Source of the DNA: an uncultured Caulobacterales bacterium
Lineage (GTDB): Bacteria > Pseudomonadota > Alphaproteobacteria > Caulobacterales > Caulobacteraceae
DNA: 64,000 nt
Direction of reading: 5' to 3'
NCBI GenBank assembly: GCA_903837135.1
Contig: CAILTK010000051.1
Span: 62,001 to 126,000 of the forward strand
Shown here: positions 26,994 to 37,684 of the stretch, in pieces
How positions within the stretch are numbered: position 1 is the first letter of the stretch
Layout of the letters: every line of letters begins with the position of its first letter
Translations under genes and position numbers: made by a program
Notes under the pieces: generated by a model
Seen by the model: the letters and a program-made list of their open reading frames with translations, nothing else
Told to the model about the DNA's origin: nothing
The model's database searches: none

Positions 26994-27448
26994 TGCTCGG
27001 AACGGCCTATACCTGGGTGCTGGGGCTGCACATCATCGCGGTAATCGCCTGGATGGCCGGCATGATGATGCTGCCGCGCCTCTATGTTTACCACATGCAG
27101 GCGGAGCCGGGGTCGAAGATGGACCAGGTGTTCAAGGACGCCGAGCGGCGGCTCCTGCGCATCATCATCAATCCGGCGATGATCCTCGTCCTCGTGCTGG
27201 GCTGCACCCTGATCGGATTCAACGTCCGGGGCGAGGGCTGGCGCTTCCTGCTGCATCCCTGGCTCCTCACCAAACTGGCCTTCGTCCTGTTCCTGGTCTC
27301 CTGGCATGGGTTTCTGGCCCGCGCACGCCGCCGCTTCGAGGCGGGCACCAACACCCGCACCGAAAAGTTCTGGCGCATGACCAACGAACTGCCGTTCCTG
27401 GCCGCCATCGTCATCGTCCTGGCCGTCACCACGAAAATCGGCGGCTAG
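26990..27448 (+). CDS. hemJ: Protoporphyrinogen oxidase HemJ
   Basis: A 152-residue inner-membrane protein with four predicted helices. It oxidises protoporphyrinogen IX, the step before ferrochelatase. Conserved residues of the family are present: His in VLGLHIIAVIAWMAGM, PRLYVYH, the lysine of PWLLTKLAFVLFL and SWHGFLARARRRF. Its place directly after hemH supports the call. The ATG overlaps the hemH stop. In Caulobacter rho is the next gene; here maeB follows 34 bases later. Confidence 0.92.
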   Translation: MMLGTAYTWVLGLHIIAVIAWMAGMMMLPRLYVYHMQAEPGSKMDQVFKDAERRLLRIIINPAMILVLVLGCTLIGFNVRGEGWRFLLHPWLLTKLAFVLFLVSWHGFLARARRRFEAGTNTRTEKFWRMTNELPFLAAIVIVLAVTTKIGG

Positions 27449-27482
27449 CTGAAACAAGGTAAGCTGGCTAGAAGCTCCTCTC

Positions 27483-29807
27483 ATGAGCACGGACAAGCCG
27501 ACCTTCACCGACGAAGAAGCCCTGGCGTTCCACCGCTGGCCCACACCGGGCAAGATCGGGGTGCACGCGACCAAGCCGATGGCGACGCAGACGGATCTGT
27601 CGCTGGCCTATTCGCCGGGCGTGGCCGTACCGGTGCTGAAGATCGCCGAGGATCCGGAGCTCGCCTACGAGTACACCTCCAAGGGCAACCTGGTGGCGGT
27701 GATCTCCAACGGTACGGCGATCCTCGGCATGGGCGATCTCGGGGCCCTGGCCTCCAAGCCGGTGATGGAGGGCAAGAGCGTACTGTTCAAACGCTTCGCC
27801 GACGTGGATTCCATCGACATCGAGGTGAACTCGCGCGACCAGGACGAGATCATCACCGTGGTGAAGTCGATCGGCGTCACCTTCGGCGGGATCAACCTCG
27901 AGGACATCAAGAGCCCCGAGTGCTTCATCATCGAGCAGACCTGCCAGGAGCTGCTCGACATCCCGGTGTTCCACGACGATCAGCACGGCACCGCCATCAT
28001 CTCCACCGCCGGGCTGATCAACGCCTGCGCCATCACCGGCCGCGAGCTCAAGGACGTGAAGGTGGTGCTGAACGGGCCGGGCGCGGCCGGCATCGCCACG
28101 CTGGAGCTGATCAAGGCCGCCGGGGTCCGCCACGAGAACTGCATCGCGGTGGACCGCAAGGGCGTGCTCTATCGCGGCCGCACCGAGGACATGAACCAGT
28201 GGAAGTCGGCCCACGCGGTCGACACCCCGCACCGGACCCTGACCGAGGCGATCAAGGGGGCGGACGTGTTCATCGGCCTGTCGGTCAAGGGCGCGCTGAC
28301 GCCCGAGATGGTCCGCACCATGGCCCCCAAGCCGATCATCTTCGCCATGGCCAATCCGGATCCGGAGATCACCCCTGAAGAGGTGCATGCGGTCCGCGAC
28401 GACGCCATCGTCGCCACCGGCCGGTCGGACTATCCCAACCAGGTCAACAACGTACTGGGCTTCCCGTACATCTTCCGCGGGGCCCTCGACGTGCGCGCCC
28501 GTCGCGTCAACCACGAGATGAAGATCGCCTGCGCCAACGCCCTGGCCCTGCTGGCGCGCGAGGACGTGCCGGACGAGGTGGCGGCCGCCTACGGCGGCGA
28601 GCGGCTGAGCTTCGGGCCCAACTACATCATCCCCGCCCCGTTCGATCCGCGGCTGATCTGGTATGTGCCGCCGTTCATCGCCCAGGCGGCGATGGACACC
28701 GGTGTGGCGCGCAAGCCGATCACCGACATGGACGCCTATCGCGCCTCGCTGGCGCAGAGGCTCGATCCGGCGGCGGCCTTCCAGCAGAAGATCACCGGCG
28801 TGGTGCAGGGCGCCTCGCCCAAGCGCATCGTCTTCGCCGAGGGCGAGGAGCCCAGCGTGATCCGCGCCGCCATCGCCTTCAAGGCCCAGGGCCTCGGCCA
28901 CCCGATCCTGTGCGGCCGCGAGGAGCTGGTGCACCAGAACATGCGGGCGCTCGGGACCGATCCCGCGACGGCGGGGATCGAGATCATCAACGCCCGCCTG
29001 TCGCACCGCAGCGACCAGTACGTCGACAGCCTCTACGCCAAGCTGCAGCGCCACGGCTATCTGCGCCGCGACGTGCAGCGGCTGATCAACCAGGACCGCA
29101 ACTCCTTCGCCGCCTCGATGGTGGCGCACGGCCACGCCGACGGCATGGTCACCGGCGTCACCCGCAACTTCGACGTGGCGATGGACGAGGTGCAGCGGGT
29201 GATCGCCCCGGCCCCGGGCGGTCGGGTGATCGGCATGTCGGTGGTGCTGGCCAAGGGCCGCACCCTGTTCGTGGCCGACACCACCGTCGCCGGCCTGCCC
29301 GACAGCGAGGAGCTGGTGGAGATCGCCATCGAGGCGGCCCGCGCGGTCAAGCGGCTCGGCTACACCCCGCGCGTGGCCTTCCTGTCCTACTCCACCTTCG
29401 GCAATCCGCCGGGCGAGCGCGGCAGCAAGGTGCGCGAGGCCGTGGCGATGATGGACCGGCGCGCGGCCGAGCCGGGCTCGGAGATCGACTTCGAATACGA
29501 GGGCGACATGCCGCCCCAGCTGGCGCTGAGCCCGACCAGCCGGCTCAATTATCCGTTCCTGCGCCTCAGCGACGCGGCCAATGTGCTGATCATGCCAGCG
29601 ATCCACTCGGCGATGATCTCCACCAAGCTGGTGGAGGCGATCGGCGGGGCCACGGTGGTCGGGCCGATTCTGTTCGGCCTGTCCAAGCCGGTGCAGATCT
29701 GCCCCCTGTCGGCCTCGGTCTCGCAGATCGTCACCATGGCCACCCTGGCCGCCTACGACGTCCGGGCCGAGGCGTCGGCGACGGCTGGAAGCGCCTCTGA
29801 CGGTTGA
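27483..29807 (+). CDS. maeB: NADP-dependent malic enzyme with phosphotransacetylase-like domain
   Basis: A 774-residue two-domain protein. Residues 1-430 are malic enzyme (LAYSPGVAVPVLKIAED, GMGDLGALASKPVMEGK, VFHDDQHGTAI, and the NADP loop LNGPGAAGIATLEL), converting malate to pyruvate and NADPH. Residues 440-774 resemble phosphate acetyltransferase (VFAEGEEPSVIRAAI, ARLSHRSDQYVDSLY), which in MaeB is regulatory and binds acetyl-CoA. The length is typical. A dispersed repeat follows the stop. Confidence 0.96.
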   Translation: MSTDKPTFTDEEALAFHRWPTPGKIGVHATKPMATQTDLSLAYSPGVAVPVLKIAEDPELAYEYTSKGNLVAVISNGTAILGMGDLGALASKPVMEGKSVLFKRFADVDSIDIEVNSRDQDEIITVVKSIGVTFGGINLEDIKSPECFIIEQTCQELLDIPVFHDDQHGTAIISTAGLINACAITGRELKDVKVVLNGPGAAGIATLELIKAAGVRHENCIAVDRKGVLYRGRTEDMNQWKSAHAVDTPHRTLTEAIKGADVFIGLSVKGALTPEMVRTMAPKPIIFAMANPDPEITPEEVHAVRDDAIVATGRSDYPNQVNNVLGFPYIFRGALDVRARRVNHEMKIACANALALLAREDVPDEVAAAYGGERLSFGPNYIIPAPFDPRLIWYVPPFIAQAAMDTGVARKPITDMDAYRASLAQRLDPAAAFQQKITGVVQGASPKRIVFAEGEEPSVIRAAIAFKAQGLGHPILCGREELVHQNMRALGTDPATAGIEIINARLSHRSDQYVDSLYAKLQRHGYLRRDVQRLINQDRNSFAASMVAHGHADGMVTGVTRNFDVAMDEVQRVIAPAPGGRVIGMSVVLAKGRTLFVADTTVAGLPDSEELVEIAIEAARAVKRLGYTPRVAFLSYSTFGNPPGERGSKVREAVAMMDRRAAEPGSEIDFEYEGDMPPQLALSPTSRLNYPFLRLSDAANVLIMPAIHSAMISTKLVEAIGGATVVGPILFGLSKPVQICPLSASVSQIVTMATLAAYDVRAEASATAGSASDG

Positions 29808-29818
29808 GGTTACCCTTC

Positions 29819-29905
29819 ACGTCATGCCCGGCCGGCATGCCGGGCTCCAGGGACACGCGACGGCGGGGAGACCGGATCGCCGGGACAGGCCCGGCGAAGA
29901 CGGCT
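29819..29905. repeat. Twin-hairpin repeat between convergent genes, copy A
   Basis: About 87 bases between maeB and the AmpG-like gene, closely similar to 58494-58588. It opens ACGTCATGCCCGGC, pairs with GCCGGGCT to form a first hairpin, and ends with a second hairpin around CGCCGGGACAGGCCCGGCG, then AAGACGGC. Both copies lie between convergent stops, so a bidirectional terminator or mRNA-end stabiliser is likely. It reaches the last codons of the leftward gene. Confidence 0.8.
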
Positions 29906-29906
29906 T

Positions 29907-31322
29907 TCAGGTCGGCTCCGCCTGAACCCGTTTCGCTCCAGCGGGCTTGCGCTGGTTCCAGGCCAGCCACAGCACCAGCGCCAGGGCCGGGATCCCGGTC
30001 GCCGCGGCGTACAGGTAGAACAGGGCGTAGGCGTGGGTCAGGTCCCGCGTCGGCGTGACCAGCCCCTGCACCCAGGCGCCCGAGAAGCCCTTCAGGAACT
30101 TGCCTGTCCAGGCCAGGGCCGAGGTGAGCAGGGCGTACTGGGTCGCGGTGTAGCCGAGCGAGGTCAGGGTCGACATGTAGCTGATCAGGGCGATCCCGGC
30201 CAAACTCATCGAGAAGCCGTCGAACACCATGACGGTGGAGAACAGGGCCGGGCTCGGGCCCCAGTAGGTGAGGAAGGCGAAGGCGGCGATGGCGATCGGT
30301 TGCAGCACCCCGCCGAGGATCAGGGTCCGCCAGACCCCGATCCTGAGGGCCAAAAGCCCGCCGACGATGGTGCCGACCATGCTCGAGGCCAGGCCGATCG
30401 AGGTGCGAACCGCCATCACCTCGGACTTCGGAATGTGCAGGTCGACGTAGTACGGGTTCAGGATCGGGCCGCGCAGATAGTCGCACAGGTGGTAGAGCGT
30501 GATCACCGCCAGCATGAGGATCGCCGCCCAGCCGTGGGTGCGGAAGAAGGAGACGAACGGCTCGACCACCGTGTCGTACGCGGCCCGAACGGGGTGGCCC
30601 GCGGCGTCACGGGAGACGGCCTCGATGGCGGCGTCCGCCCGCTCCGGCTCCCGTGCGTAGAGCGCGCCGAACACTCCCACCAGGATCAGGAAGGCGAACA
30701 GGCCATAGGAGGCCGACCAGCCGACGAGTCCGGCCAGGCCGAGGATCCAGGCGTCGGTGGCGATGATGGCCACCCGGAAGGCCAGGCTGTAGGCGCTGGT
30801 GAGCAGGCCAAGCTCGGCCGAGTCCGCCGCGATCTCGATCCGCCAGGCGTCGATCACCACGTCCTGGCTGGCGGCCGAAACCCCGGCCATGATCGCCGCC
30901 ACCGCCAGGAAGCGGAGGTCGCCGACCGCATGCCCCTTGGGTCCGAAGATCGCCATGCCGATCAGGCCGACGCCGACGCCCACCTGGGTGAGGATCATCC
31001 AGCCGCGCCGGCGGCCGAGATGGGCGAGCAGGGGCGGGGGCGCCCGGTCGACCACCGCGCCCCAGACGAATTTGAACGAATAGGCCAGGCCCGCCCACGA
31101 CAGGAAGCCGATCGCGGCCAGCGCCACCCCACCCTCGCGCAGCCAGTAGCCGAGCGTATTGCCGATCAGGAGGAACGGAAGGCCGGACGAGAAGCCGAGG
31201 GCCGCCATCGCCGCCACCTTCGGCTGGCCGAGCGACCGGATCACCTCCCAGGTGGTGCGGCGGCGGGGCTTGGCGGCGGCCGGGGTCGTTTCGTCCGGCG
31301 CGGCGGGTGTCTGGTCGGTCAT
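29907..31322 (-). CDS. AmpG-like major facilitator transporter
   Basis: A 471-residue inner-membrane protein with about 12-14 helices, of the AmpG family that imports 1,6-anhydro-muropeptides for cell-wall recycling. Support: VAAMAALGFSSGLPFLLIGNTLGYWL in the first helices, SFKFVWGAVVDRAPPP in the loop after helix 2, RRRGWMILTQVGVG, and VVIDAWRIEIA. The N-terminal 25 residues are a Pro/Ala/Thr-rich cytoplasmic tail. Substrate is inferred only from family resemblance; no beta-lactamase or anhydromuramidase gene is adjacent. Confidence 0.82.
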   Translation of the reverse strand: MTDQTPAAPDETTPAAAKPRRRTTWEVIRSLGQPKVAAMAALGFSSGLPFLLIGNTLGYWLREGGVALAAIGFLSWAGLAYSFKFVWGAVVDRAPPPLLAHLGRRRGWMILTQVGVGVGLIGMAIFGPKGHAVGDLRFLAVAAIMAGVSAASQDVVIDAWRIEIAADSAELGLLTSAYSLAFRVAIIATDAWILGLAGLVGWSASYGLFAFLILVGVFGALYAREPERADAAIEAVSRDAAGHPVRAAYDTVVEPFVSFFRTHGWAAILMLAVITLYHLCDYLRGPILNPYYVDLHIPKSEVMAVRTSIGLASSMVGTIVGGLLALRIGVWRTLILGGVLQPIAIAAFAFLTYWGPSPALFSTVMVFDGFSMSLAGIALISYMSTLTSLGYTATQYALLTSALAWTGKFLKGFSGAWVQGLVTPTRDLTHAYALFYLYAAATGIPALALVLWLAWNQRKPAGAKRVQAEPT

Positions 31323-31352
31323 GCGCCGACCGTGCCGTGTTTGCGGATCAGG

Positions 31353-32873
<1,521 letters not shown>

Positions 32874-32925
32874 GGCCTTGGAGGATAGCGAACGCCGTTT
32901 AACGCGCCGTTCCCGCGTGATCGGC

Positions 32926-33031
32926 TAAAGCGCGTTCCGATTTGATGGAATCAAATCGGGCGCTCCAGGGTTTTGCTTTGGCGCACGTTTTGATCCGAAA
33001 ACCGGTTCCCACTTTTCGGAACGTGCTCTAG
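32926..33031. repeat. Dispersed palindromic element, copy 2
   Basis: An intergenic element containing a 9-base stem (CGATTTGAT at 32938-32946, ATCAAATCG at 32950-32958) and a second imperfect palindrome around GATCCGAAAACCGGTTCCCA, ending GTGCTCTAG. The TAG stop of the sarcosine-oxidase-like gene is in the terminal CTAG. It is related to 3936-4014 and 44984-45094. Confidence 0.8.
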
Positions 33032-34170
33032 CGGCCGGCGAACACCGAATAGCGATCGAGCCGGAAGGCGGGATCGGCCTGAGCCTTCGGATCCTGGGCG
33101 AGGTCGGCAAGAATCTCGCCGATGGCGGTGGCGAACTTGGCGCCGTGGCCCGAACAGGCGGAGGCGACGATGATGCGCGGGTCGCGCGGCAGCCGGTCAA
33201 GGATGAATTCGTCGCCGCCGTCGGGCCGAAGGTCGGCGGGCCGGGTGTTGGTGTAGAGGCAGGTGTCGCGCTCGGCGACCGGGCCCGCGGCGCCGGGGAT
33301 GTACCGACGCACGACGGCGCCGACGAGGCCGAGCTCCTGATCCGACGCGGCGGACCAGTCGTCGCTATCCGCGATAGGACCGTGATCGTGCTGGGCCGCC
33401 TTGACGCCGCGGCCCTCGAAATCCGGAAAACCATAGACGCAGGCCTCGGGCGCATCGAGGATGAACAGCGGAAAGGCGCCGAGCGACACCGCCTCGGGCG
33501 CCGCCGGCGCGAACCAGCCGACCACCTGGCGCGTGATCGTCAGGACCGATCCCAGCTCAGGAAGGATGTCGGCCATCCAGGGGCCGGCGGCGACGATCAC
33601 CGTGTTCGCCATGACCTCGTCGCTGGCGCTGCGGACGTGAACGCCGCCGGGCGTCGGCGTCAGCCGCGCGACCTCCGGGACGATGCGCGTTGCGGCGCCC
33701 CCGCGAAACGCGCGGAGCGCCGCCTCGGCCAGCAGAATCCCGCCGCTGTCCTGTACGGCCACCTGCCAATCGGCCGGAAGGTCGAAGGCGGGAAAGGCGG
33801 CGTTGGCCTCGGCCCCGGTCATGTCGCCGGCCGCCTGGCCGGCGGCCAGCCGCGCGGCGCGGGAATCGCGGACCAGGGCCGACCCGGCCGGTCCGCCCTC
33901 GAGCACCGGGCAATCGATCAGAAGGGGCGCGCCGGAGTGCGCCTCGAGCGCCCTCCATCCGGAAAACGCCTGGTCGCTCAGAGCGGTATAGGCGGGGTTC
34001 TCGAAGTTGAACCGCCGGAACACCCGGCAGGAGCCGTGCGACGAACCCCGTGCCTCGCCGACCCGCAAGGGATCGAAGCCGACCACCTCGGCCCCGCGAC
34101 GCCCAAGGGCGTAAAGGGCGGCGCTGCCCATGAGGCCAAGGCCCACGACGGCGACGTCACAGCTTCGCAT
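33028..34170 (-). CDS. Monomeric sarcosine oxidase / N-methyltryptophan oxidase-like flavoenzyme
   Basis: A 380-residue FAD amine oxidase (DAO superfamily). The FAD motif DVAVVGLGLMGSAALYAL is at residue 5, followed by RGSSHGSCRVFRRF. A cysteine at about residue 304 in RDTCLYTNT matches the covalent-flavin Cys of monomeric sarcosine oxidase, and DEFILDRLP and SGHGAKFATAIGEILAD fit the family. Substrates would be sarcosine, N-methyl amino acids or pipecolate; context does not discriminate. The stop codon is supplied by a palindromic repeat. Confidence 0.82.
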   Translation of the reverse strand: MRSCDVAVVGLGLMGSAALYALGRRGAEVVGFDPLRVGEARGSSHGSCRVFRRFNFENPAYTALSDQAFSGWRALEAHSGAPLLIDCPVLEGGPAGSALVRDSRAARLAAGQAAGDMTGAEANAAFPAFDLPADWQVAVQDSGGILLAEAALRAFRGGAATRIVPEVARLTPTPGGVHVRSASDEVMANTVIVAAGPWMADILPELGSVLTITRQVVGWFAPAAPEAVSLGAFPLFILDAPEACVYGFPDFEGRGVKAAQHDHGPIADSDDWSAASDQELGLVGAVVRRYIPGAAGPVAERDTCLYTNTRPADLRPDGGDEFILDRLPRDPRIIVASACSGHGAKFATAIGEILADLAQDPKAQADPAFRLDRYSVFAGR

Positions 34171-34224
34171 GAGGATCCTCCGCTCCTGAGAGACCCGGCC
34201 ATCGACGCGGCCCGCGCGTCAAGT

Positions 34225-35766
34225 TCACACCCGCCGAAGCGCCACCGCGCCCTCGCCGGCGGTGGTCATCGGGCTGCGGCGGTAGATCAGCGCTTCGGCG
34301 ATGTGGATGCGGCGCACGTCCGTGGCGCCGTCGAGGTCGGCGATGGTGCGGGCGAGGCGCAGGGTGCGGGTCCAGCCGCGGGCCGACAGGGCGCCGCCCT
34401 CCGCCGCCCGGGTCAGGAGGGCCGCGCCGGCCGCGTCGGGCGCGGCGATCCGCTCCAGGGCCCCGCCCTCGAGACGGGCGTTGAGGGTGATCTCGCCGTC
34501 CTCGGCCCGGTCCAGCTGGACGTCGCGCGCCCGGGCCACGCGAGCGGCGGCCTCGGCCGTGCCCTCGGCCGGGGGCGGCAGGGCGAGGTCGGCGGCGGTG
34601 ACCGGCGGCATCTCCACCTGCAGGTCGATGCGGTCGAGCAGGGGGCCGGAGATCCGGCTCATATAGCCGATCTGGCAGCGCGGGGCCTTGCCGCAATGGC
34701 CCTGTCCCTGGCCGCCGTGCCCGCACTTGCAGGGATTGGCGGCCGCGATCAGCTGCACCCGCGCGGGATAGCGCACATGGAAGTTGGCGCGGGCGACCAT
34801 GACCTCGCCGGTCTCCAGCGGCTGGCGCAGGGCGTCGAGCGCCTGGCCGGCGAACTCCGGCAGCTCGTCCAGGAACAGCACGCCGTTGTGGGCCATCGAC
34901 ACCTCGCCGGGCTTGGCGCGGATCCCGCCGCCGACCAGGGCGGCCATGGAGGCGGAGTGGTGCGGGGCGCGGAACGGCCGGGCGCGGGTCAGGGCCCCCT
35001 TGGCGATCAGGCCGGCGACCGAGTGGACCATCGAGGTCTCCAACAGCTCGCTGGCGGTCAGCGGGGGCAGGAGGCCGGGCAGCCTCTGCGCCAGCATCGA
35101 CTTGCCCGAGCCCGGCGGGCCGATGAACAGCAGGTTGTGGCCGCCGGCCGCGGCGATCTCCAGCGCCCGCTTGCCCTGCTCCTGGCCCTTGACGTCGCGA
35201 AGGTCGGGCCCGGCCGGCGGATCGAGGATCGGCCCGGCCGTGGGCGGGCCTAGCACCTGGACCCCGCGGAAATGGTTGACCAGGGCGATCAGCGAGCGGG
35301 CGGCGAGGATGCGGGCGTCGCCGGCCCAGGCGGCCTCGGCCCCGCCGGCTTCGGGACAGATCAGGCCAAGCCCCATGGAGGACGCGGCGACGGCGGCGGG
35401 CAGGGCGCCGGCGGTGGGGGCGATCTGGCCGTCGAGGCTGAGTTCGCCGAAGGCCAGCCAGCTGTCGAGGGCGTCGGGCGGGATCACGCCCATGGCCGCC
35501 ATCACCCCGAGCGCGATCGGCAGGTCGTAGTGGCTGCCTTCCTTGGGCGTGTCGGCGGGCGCGAGGTTGACCACGATCCGGCGCGCGGGGAGGGCGAGGC
35601 CCAGGCCGGCGAAGGCGGCCCGCACCCGTTCGCGGCTTTCGCCCACCGCCTTGTCGCCGAGGCCGACGATGATGAAGACCTGGCCGCCGGAGGCCAGCTG
35701 CACCTCGACGTCGACCCGGCGCGCGTCGACACCGTCGAACGCCAACGTCGCCACCCGCGCGACCAT
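34225..35766 (-). CDS. comM: ComM/YifB-family Mg-chelatase-like AAA+ helicase
   Basis: A 513-residue protein. The N-terminal Lon-protease-like fold begins MVARVATLAFDGVDARRVDVEVQ; the AAA+ core has Walker A in LLFIGPPGSGKSMLAQRLPG, Walker B in NGVLFLDELPEF, and four cysteines (NPCKCGHGGQGQGHCGK) that may bind zinc. In Vibrio, ComM is a hexameric helicase for branch migration in natural transformation; whether this organism is competent is not shown. A perfect DnaA box lies 71 bases upstream of its start. Confidence 0.92.
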   Translation of the reverse strand: MVARVATLAFDGVDARRVDVEVQLASGGQVFIIVGLGDKAVGESRERVRAAFAGLGLALPARRIVVNLAPADTPKEGSHYDLPIALGVMAAMGVIPPDALDSWLAFGELSLDGQIAPTAGALPAAVAASSMGLGLICPEAGGAEAAWAGDARILAARSLIALVNHFRGVQVLGPPTAGPILDPPAGPDLRDVKGQEQGKRALEIAAAGGHNLLFIGPPGSGKSMLAQRLPGLLPPLTASELLETSMVHSVAGLIAKGALTRARPFRAPHHSASMAALVGGGIRAKPGEVSMAHNGVLFLDELPEFAGQALDALRQPLETGEVMVARANFHVRYPARVQLIAAANPCKCGHGGQGQGHCGKAPRCQIGYMSRISGPLLDRIDLQVEMPPVTAADLALPPPAEGTAEAAARVARARDVQLDRAEDGEITLNARLEGGALERIAAPDAAGAALLTRAAEGGALSARGWTRTLRLARTIADLDGATDVRRIHIAEALIYRRSPMTTAGEGAVALRRV

Positions 35767-35836
35767 CGTCCGCTCCTGCTCAGCTTCTGGAAAGCCTCGC
35801 CGAGCGACCGGCCTCGGTCAAGAACAAACGCGGAAC

Positions 35837-35845
35837 TGTGGATAA
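35837..35845 (-). promoter_or_regulatory. Perfect DnaA box upstream of comM
   Basis: TGTGGATAA on the + strand reads TTATCCACA on the - strand, a perfect consensus DnaA box, in an AT-rich patch (GATAATAAAACGTGGTTAAC) unusual for this GC-rich window. It sits in the 155-base gap upstream of comM. Confidence 0.7.
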
Positions 35846-35921
35846 TAAAACGTGGTTAACAAAACGGAACAAAGCCGAATAGGACCCCCGCGTAGAGAGG
35901 CGGGGGCGCCCGGTGTTCTCA

Positions 35922-36548
35922 TTAGCGCGCAAGACTGTAGGGCCCGCCGCGCGTCAGCGCCGCCTGATAGGCCGGCCGGGCGTGCAGCCGCTGCACCCAG
36001 GCGTCGAGGTGGGGATAGTCGGCGCGGACCCCGTGGGCGCCGGCCACCTCGCCGACGAAGCTCGTCTGCACGTCGGCGGCGCTGAAATCGTCTCCGAGCA
36101 GCCAGGTCCGCCCGGCCAGGGCGGCGTCCAGGAAGCCGAGATGATTGGCGATCTCGCTGTCGATGCGCGGCTTCAGCGGGGCGGCCGCCTCGCCGAGCCG
36201 GCCGGTGTAGAGCTTCATCAACAGGGGCAGCATCGCCGACCCCTCGGCGTAGTGCAGCCACTGGACGTAGGCGTCGTACGCCGCGCTGGCCGGGTCCGGC
36301 TGCAGCCGGCCGCCGCCGTGGCGTCGGACCAGATAGTCGACGATGGCCCCGGATTCGTGGACCACGACATCGCCGTCGGTGATCACCGGCGACTTGCCGA
36401 GCGGGTGGATGGCGGTGAGCTCGGGCGGCCCAAGCCGGGTGACCGGATCGCGCGTGTAATTGCGGATCTCGTAGTCGAGCCCGAACTCCTCGAGCAGCCA
36501 GAGGATGCGCTGCGAGCGCGATTCGTTCAGGTGGTGGACGATGATCAT
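35922..36548 (-). CDS. Glutathione S-transferase
   Basis: A 208-residue GST with the thioredoxin fold first (MIIVHHLNESRSQRILWLLEE, active-site Ser likely in ESRSQR) and the cis-proline motif HPLGKSPVITDGD with the glutathione-binding VVHESGAIVDYLVR. The all-helical C-terminal domain includes YAEGSAMLPLLMKLY and LLGDDFSAADVQTSF. The substrate is unknown. It lies 18 bases downstream of the CurA-type reductase, so both may serve detoxification in one transcript. Confidence 0.93.
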   Translation of the reverse strand: MIIVHHLNESRSQRILWLLEEFGLDYEIRNYTRDPVTRLGPPELTAIHPLGKSPVITDGDVVVHESGAIVDYLVRRHGGGRLQPDPASAAYDAYVQWLHYAEGSAMLPLLMKLYTGRLGEAAAPLKPRIDSEIANHLGFLDAALAGRTWLLGDDFSAADVQTSFVGEVAGAHGVRADYPHLDAWVQRLHARPAYQAALTRGGPYSLAR

Positions 36549-36566
36549 GTGGCGGCCCTCTCTGGA

Positions 36567-37550
36567 TCAATCTCTGATGTGGATCAGCATCTTGCCGCTG
36601 TTGCGCCCTTCGAACAGGCCGATCAGGCCCTCGGGCGCCCGCTCGAACCCTTCCAGGAGGGTCTCCTGGTACTTGATCCGTCCCGACTTCAGCCAGCCGG
36701 TCATGTCGGCGACAAAGGCTGAGTTCAGGTGGGCGAAATCGGGCGAGACGAACCCCTCCATGCGGATACGCTTGTAGATCATGTTGAACAGGTTGCGCAC
36801 GCCCTCGCCGCCGCCGTTGTAGGTCGAGATCATGCCGCAGACCGGGATCCGGCCATGCAGGTTCATGCGCGGCAGGGCGGCGTCGAGATGGGCGCCGCCG
36901 ACGTTTTCGAAGTAGACGTCGATGCCGTTCGGCGTCGCGGCGGCCAGGGCCTCCGCCAGGGGCTCGGCCTTGTAGTTGATCACGGCGTCCAGGCCGACCA
37001 CGTCCCTGAGCCAGGCCGCCTTGTCCTCGGTTCCGGTCGACCCGACCACATGACAGCCCTTGATCTTGGCGATCTGGGCCGCCACCGAGCCGACCGCGCC
37101 GCCGGCGGTGGATACGAACACCTGCTCCCCGTCCTTCAGGGCGCCGGTCTCGAGCAGGCCGCCGTAGGCCGTGATTCCGGTGCCGCCGAGGGCGTGCATG
37201 TAGACGGTCAGCGGCAGGTCCGGGTCCGGCGTCAGCTTCGCCAGGCCCTTGCCGTCCGAAACGAAGCGGTCGCGAAAGCCCATGCCGTGGCGTACGAGGT
37301 CGCCGTCCTTCAGGGTCGGGTGCCGCGACTGCACGACGCGGCCGATGCCGCCGCCCAGCATCGGCGCGTCCAGCGGCTGATCGGCGTCGAGGCGGGGACG
37401 CATGTAGGGGTCGACCGACAGGATCAGGGCCTCGACCTGAACTTCGCCCTCCGCCGCGTCGGGCGTCGTGGTCTCGACCAGAGCGAAGTCCTCGGGGACC
37501 GGCAGGCCCTTGGGCCGGCGGACGAGATGGATTTCGCGGGCTTCGGTCAT
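36567..37550 (-). CDS. NADP-dependent oxidoreductase, CurA/leukotriene-B4-dehydrogenase family
   Basis: A 327-residue medium-chain reductase without zinc ligands. It begins MTEAREIHLVRRPKGLPVPE, with ALILSVDPYMRPRLD and the cofactor region EQVFVSTAGGAVGSVAAQIAKIKGCHVVGS. NYKAEPLAEALAAATPNGIDVYFENVGG is a family signature. Members reduce the double bond of alpha,beta-unsaturated carbonyls. It heads a pair with the GST gene. Confidence 0.93.
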   Translation of the reverse strand: MTEAREIHLVRRPKGLPVPEDFALVETTTPDAAEGEVQVEALILSVDPYMRPRLDADQPLDAPMLGGGIGRVVQSRHPTLKDGDLVRHGMGFRDRFVSDGKGLAKLTPDPDLPLTVYMHALGGTGITAYGGLLETGALKDGEQVFVSTAGGAVGSVAAQIAKIKGCHVVGSTGTEDKAAWLRDVVGLDAVINYKAEPLAEALAAATPNGIDVYFENVGGAHLDAALPRMNLHGRIPVCGMISTYNGGGEGVRNLFNMIYKRIRMEGFVSPDFAHLNSAFVADMTGWLKSGRIKYQETLLEGFERAPEGLIGLFEGRNSGKMLIHIRD

Positions 37551-37684
37551 CGGCGTGTCCTCCTGTAAGCGGCGGCGGTCGCCGCCACGCGCTTCGCCTC
37601 CGGCGCGCGTCTTGTCTGGCGCGCTGCCTCTGATCGCTTGGCCCAGTCCGTGTCAGGCGGCAATAGGCAGACCGCCGCCTTGCG

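Noticed and set aside
37571-37586. GGCGGC/GCCGCC hairpin downstream of slipin as terminator
   Set aside because: Short, without T tract, and could arise by chance in this base composition.
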